10,351 bases of DNA from Dehalococcoidales bacterium (lineage in GTDB: Bacteria > Chloroflexota > Dehalococcoidia > Dehalococcoidales > UBA3254), in contig JAQULX010000062.1 in assembly GCA_028718465.1 (NCBI GenBank), forward strand, positions 1 to 10,351, in the 5' to 3' direction. The notes beneath the pieces were generated by a model, which saw nothing but the letters and a program-made list of their open reading frames with translations, did not search any database and was not told the origin of the DNA. The translations under genes were made by a program, and so were the position numbers. Positions 7,308-10,351 of the stretch are shown piece after piece. Positions within the stretch are counted from its first letter, which is position 1; every line of letters begins with the position of its first letter.

Positions 7308-8391
7308 GCCCGGTATCGAAGATCTGGTCGCTGCCAGCCACGGCGGCATAAATTACGCCGAGCTGGAAAAGCTGGGGATTTCTCCGGAAAGTATTATCGA
7401 TTTCAGCGTCAGCACCAATCCCTTCGGTCCACCACCCGGCATCGAAAAGGCCTTAAGCAAGGCCTCCATCGACTGTTATCCGGATTCGGAATCCACCGAG
7501 TTCCGCAGGGCCCTGTCGGAGAAGCTGAATATTTCCCCGGATAATCTCCTGATAGGCAGCGGCTCTACCGAGCTTATCAGAATGACGGCGGCGGTCTATT
7601 TCGGTCCTTCTGACACGGTCCTGATTCCGCAGCCCACCTATGGTGAATATGAGATATCCAGCCGCCTGGTCGGGGCCAGAGTGATAAAGCAGCAAATGAA
7701 GGAGGAAACCGGCTTCCGGCTGGATGTGGTTGAGACAGCGGCGCTGGTCCGCCGGTATCGGCCAAAAGGGATATTTCTGTGTAATCCCAATAATCCTACC
7801 GGCGGGTATTTGCCGGAAAAGGAATTTCGGGAGGTTCTCTCTATTGGCGGAGACAGCCTGGTTATTCTGGACGAGGCTTATGCATCCTTCGTTTCTGAAG
7901 GCTGGTCAACCCTGGGCCTGGTCGAGCAAAATAACCTGATCGTCATCAGATCCATGACCAAAGATTACGCGCTGGCCGGCTTGCGCCTCGGTTATCTGGT
8001 CGCGGCCAAACAAGTGATATCGGCTCTCCGGAAGGTTAAGCCTCCCTGGAATGTCAGTTCTGTGGCACAGCAGGCCGGAATTCAGGCCTTGAATTCTGGA
8101 GAATATATAGAGACTTGCCGGACGCGGATACTGGAAGCCAGGCAATTTCTGGTCGAAGAACTCGAAAAAATCGGGCTTAAGCCGCTGCCGTCGCAGGCCA
8201 ATTTCTTTCTGGTCAGGACGGGTGATGCTGCCCGGTTCCGCTGTGCTTTGCTTCGGAAGGGTATACTGGTTCGCGACTGCAGCTCATTTGGTTTGCCTCA
8301 ATATATTCGCCTGGCGCCGCGCTCCATCGATGAATGCCGGAAGCTGATTTCCGCTATAATGGGATCGGGGGTTTTGGATCATGACAGCTAA
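7294..8391 (+). CDS. cobD: L-threonine-O-3-phosphate decarboxylase CobD (HisC-like PLP enzyme)
   Basis: A 365-residue class I/II fold PLP enzyme. In this operon context it should decarboxylate L-threonine phosphate to aminopropanol phosphate, the linker that CbiB attaches. Motifs: N-terminal HGG (16-18), which is typical of CobD and its relatives, DFSVSTNPFGPPP (36-48), CNPNNPTGG (163-171), DEAY (193-196), the PLP lysine K223 in SMTKDYALAGLRLGY, and a C-terminal substrate-binding arginine region near YIRLAPR. A GGAGG box lies 8 bases before the ATG, inside the end of cbiB. The frame overlaps cobQ by 11 bases. The main alternative is a histidinol-phosphate aminotransferase, which shares the fold; the HGG start and the neighbours favour CobD. 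Some nomenclatures call this cobC. Confidence 0.88.
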   Translation: MVWPKPGIEDLVAASHGGINYAELEKLGISPESIIDFSVSTNPFGPPPGIEKALSKASIDCYPDSESTEFRRALSEKLNISPDNLLIGSGSTELIRMTAAVYFGPSDTVLIPQPTYGEYEISSRLVGARVIKQQMKEETGFRLDVVETAALVRRYRPKGIFLCNPNNPTGGYLPEKEFREVLSIGGDSLVILDEAYASFVSEGWSTLGLVEQNNLIVIRSMTKDYALAGLRLGYLVAAKQVISALRKVKPPWNVSSVAQQAGIQALNSGEYIETCRTRILEARQFLVEELEKIGLKPLPSQANFFLVRTGDAARFRCALLRKGILVRDCSSFGLPQYIRLAPRSIDECRKLISAIMGSGVLDHDS

Positions 8392-9907
8392 AACGCTAAT
8401 GATACAGGGTACCGCTTCTTCAGCGGGTAAAAGCATCCTGGTGACCGCTTTGTGCCGCATCTTCCGGTAGGACGGCTTCCGTGTGGCTCCATTTAAGTCC
8501 CAGAATATGGCGCTGAACTCCTTCGTTACCTCCGAAGGCGGTGAAATCGGCCGGGCCCAGGCGGTGCAGGCCGAGGCCGCAGGCATTATGCCGTCGATCC
8601 ATATGAATCCGGTGCTGCTCAAGCCGGAGGCTGATTCCAGGTGTCAGGTAATTGTGCTGGGGAAAGTAATGCAGACGCTGGAGGCCAGGCGGTATTATGA
8701 ATATACTCCCTTTTTGTTGAATGTGATCGAAGAATCCCTGGAGCGACTGCGTTCTGACTATGACATCATTGTTATCGAGGGCGCCGGCAGCCCGGCGGAG
8801 ATAAATCTGAAGGAGCGGGAAATAGTCAATATGCGTATTGCCCGGATGGCCGATTCCCCCGTTCTTCTGGTAGGCGATATCGACCGGGGGGGAGTCTTCG
8901 CTTCCCTGGTGGGAACGTTGGAACTCCTGACCGGTGAAGAGCGTGGATTCATCAAAGGTTTCATTATCAACAAGTTTCGCGGTGACCTTGAACTGCTGAA
9001 GCCGGGGCTGGAACTATTAGAGAGCAAGGCCGGGAAACCGGTGTTTGGGGTGATTCCCTATTTTCGCGATATCAGCATTGCCCAGGAAGACTCAGTATAT
9101 CTGGACGAGAGGAAAAATCAGGCGGTAGGACAGGGTCTGGATATAGCCGTTATTCGCCTGCCTCATATTTCAAACTATGACGACTTCGATCCTCTGGAAG
9201 AGTCCGGCTGCGCCGTTCGCTACATCACTGCCCGGTCCGAGATGGGGAATACGGACCTGATTGTGATTCCGGGCGCAAAAAGTACCGTCAACGACCTTAT
9301 GTACCTGAGGCAGCAGGGATTAGCGGAGGCTATTGTGCAGCAGGCCAGAGCCGGCACTCCGGTGATAGGCATCTGTGGCGGATACCAGATGCTGGGCAGA
9401 TTAATAAGGGACCCGTATAAGGTCGAATCGGAAAGAGAATCCGTTGAAGGGCTGGGCTTGCTGGATATGGAGACGGTCTTTGAAAAGGACAAGACCACCA
9501 CTCAGGTTAAAGCCAGGGTGATTACTGATGAAGGCCTGCTGGCCGGGCTGAAAGGGATGGATGTAAACGGTTATGAGATACATATGGGGCGGTCCACTCT
9601 CCAAAACGAGAAGCCGGCCTTTGAGGTAGTGGAAACACCGGAAGGGAAAATCAGCTATTTCGACGGGGCGGTGAGCGCAGACTACCCGGTTTTCGGCAGT
9701 TATCTTCATGGATTATTTCATAACGCCGGTTTTACCCGTGCTCTATTGGGCCGGATCAGGCAGCGCCGCGGGCTCCCGCCGGCTCAGACTGTTCCGGATA
9801 AAGAGAAACAATATGATGCTCTGGCAGACCTTGTGAGGCAGAATCTGAATATGCCGGCAGTGTATAAAATTATCGATGGCGTTTATAAAGCTGACCGGAT
9901 TTGTTAA
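8381..9907 (+). pseudogene. cobQ: Cobyric acid synthase CobQ with in-frame TAG at codon 30
   Basis: Cobyric acid synthase amidates the b, d, e and g side chains of the corrin ring with glutamine and ATP. Reading from the ATG at 8381, which overlaps cobD, gives a family-length frame of 508 codons: TLMIQGTASSAGKSILVTAL (5-24), CRIFR, TAG at 8468-8470, then DGFRVAPFKSQNMALNSF. Homologues usually have glutamine at the TAG position, so a CAG-to-TAG change is the simplest explanation. The rest is intact: VGDIDRGGVF, the GATase nucleophile C332 in GICGG and H443 in SYLHG. Initiation at the internal GTG 8483 would drop the Walker A-like motif (10-18), so that product should be inactive. The lesion may be a true nonsense mutation, a sequencing error or, least likely, recoding. 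The downstream frame is remarkably well preserved, so any loss is recent. Confidence 0.88.
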
Positions 9908-9929
9908 AATAGCCTTGTTGTAAACAACC

Positions 9930-10351
9930 GTGCCCAAACCACTACGGTTCTTATTACCGATCGCTTCTTATCAGGGAAACCAGTTCAAGATGTCCATTGG
10001 GCGCAATACTCCTCCGAACCTGCCGAAGCAGATTATTCCCAAAGACCTGATATACGAAGCTATTTTAATCCCGCCTTTGACCTGGTACGGCAATACCCTC
10101 TCCCAGTCGCCCCTGGAGGACCAGTTCACCAAATATACTTATTCGGTGGAGGGCTGTTCGGAGGTGTACATGATCTGGACGGATACCCCCTGCTGGATCA
10201 CCTGCTGGAATTGATACCAATACCTGCATCAAGGCTTTACGCAGTCCCAGGATCGAGTTTATCCTGGCCCAGCATCCCTGGATGGAGAACGACTGCCTGT
10301 TTGCCAATATTATCCTGCCGGTGAATACCAAGCTGGAAGAAGAGGATATCG
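9930..10351 (+). pseudogene. Fragment of molybdopterin oxidoreductase large subunit, truncated and frameshifted
   Basis: The translation resembles an internal part of a molybdopterin-dependent oxidoreductase catalytic subunit (DMSO-reductase superfamily, transhydroxylase-like). It reads ASYQGNQFKMSIGRNTPPN and EVYMIWTDTPCWITCWN, then TGA at 10212. After skipping one base (from 10213) the expected sequence continues: DTNTCIKALRSPRIEFILAQ, then HPWMENDCLFANIILPVNTK up to the window edge. So there is a one-base insertion near 10211-10212. The beginning of the protein, with any Fe-S and early cofactor motifs, is missing: similarity starts about 22-70 bases after the cobQ stop and nothing related precedes it. 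The fragment is therefore broken at both levels. The GTG at 9930 is only where the open frame begins. Exact subfamily and substrate cannot be told from this piece. Confidence 0.75.

Noticed and set aside
8468..8470. Pyrrolysine or reassigned TAG in cobQ
   Set aside because: Homologues normally have glutamine here, TAG ends two other genes in the window, and nothing in the window encodes a suppressor. A point mutation or base error is simpler.

Overview
The window is bacterial DNA of roughly even base composition. It carries a cobalamin (B12) synthesis cluster, a metal-transporting P-type ATPase under a riboswitch, an AbrB/PIN toxin-antitoxin pair and a tRNA-His. Several genes in the right half are broken. 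The corrinoid genes, a molybdopterin-oxidoreductase remnant and the style of the GC-rich intergenic hairpins fit an anaerobic bacterium, possibly Chloroflexota (Dehalococcoidia-like). That placement is inference and only weakly supported.

Left part (1-5142). The 3' end of a cysteine synthase gene (cysK-like, + strand) converges on a complete 919-residue P-type ATPase gene (- strand, 3518-759). The ATPase leader holds a consensus promoter, a yybP-ykoY-type manganese riboswitch and an intrinsic terminator. The terminator's 5' arm contains the conserved GAGACC of the riboswitch, so the pump is probably switched on by Mn2+. Next comes an overlapping AbrB-type antitoxin and PIN-toxin pair (- strand). 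Its promoter is consensus-like, and a near-perfect 22-bp palindrome lies just downstream of the -10 box as a likely autoregulatory operator. A 356-base AT-rich stretch separates this pair from a tRNA-His gene (- strand) that has its own promoter and an encoded CCA end.

Right part (5143-10351). A noncoding, hairpin-rich stretch precedes a + strand cobalamin cluster in this order: cobO (corrinoid adenosyltransferase), a cbiA/cobB remnant, cbiB, a cobD-like threonine-phosphate decarboxylase, and cobQ. The cbiB, cobD and cobQ reading frames overlap by 14 and 11 bases, so they look like one translationally coupled operon. The steps for adenosylation, aminopropanol-linker supply and linker attachment are intact. 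The two glutamine-dependent amidation steps are not. CbiA is reduced to about its first 55 codons and contains a frameshift, and cobQ has an in-frame TAG at codon 30 in an otherwise full-length gene. If these lesions are real, the organism is losing de novo corrin-ring synthesis while keeping salvage and late assembly steps. The window ends in an N-terminally truncated, frameshifted fragment of a molybdopterin oxidoreductase large subunit.

I found no CRISPR array, insertion sequence or clearly new system. The points most worth a second look are the riboswitch-ATPase unit, the cobQ amber codon, the cbiA remnant and the palindromic toxin-antitoxin operator.
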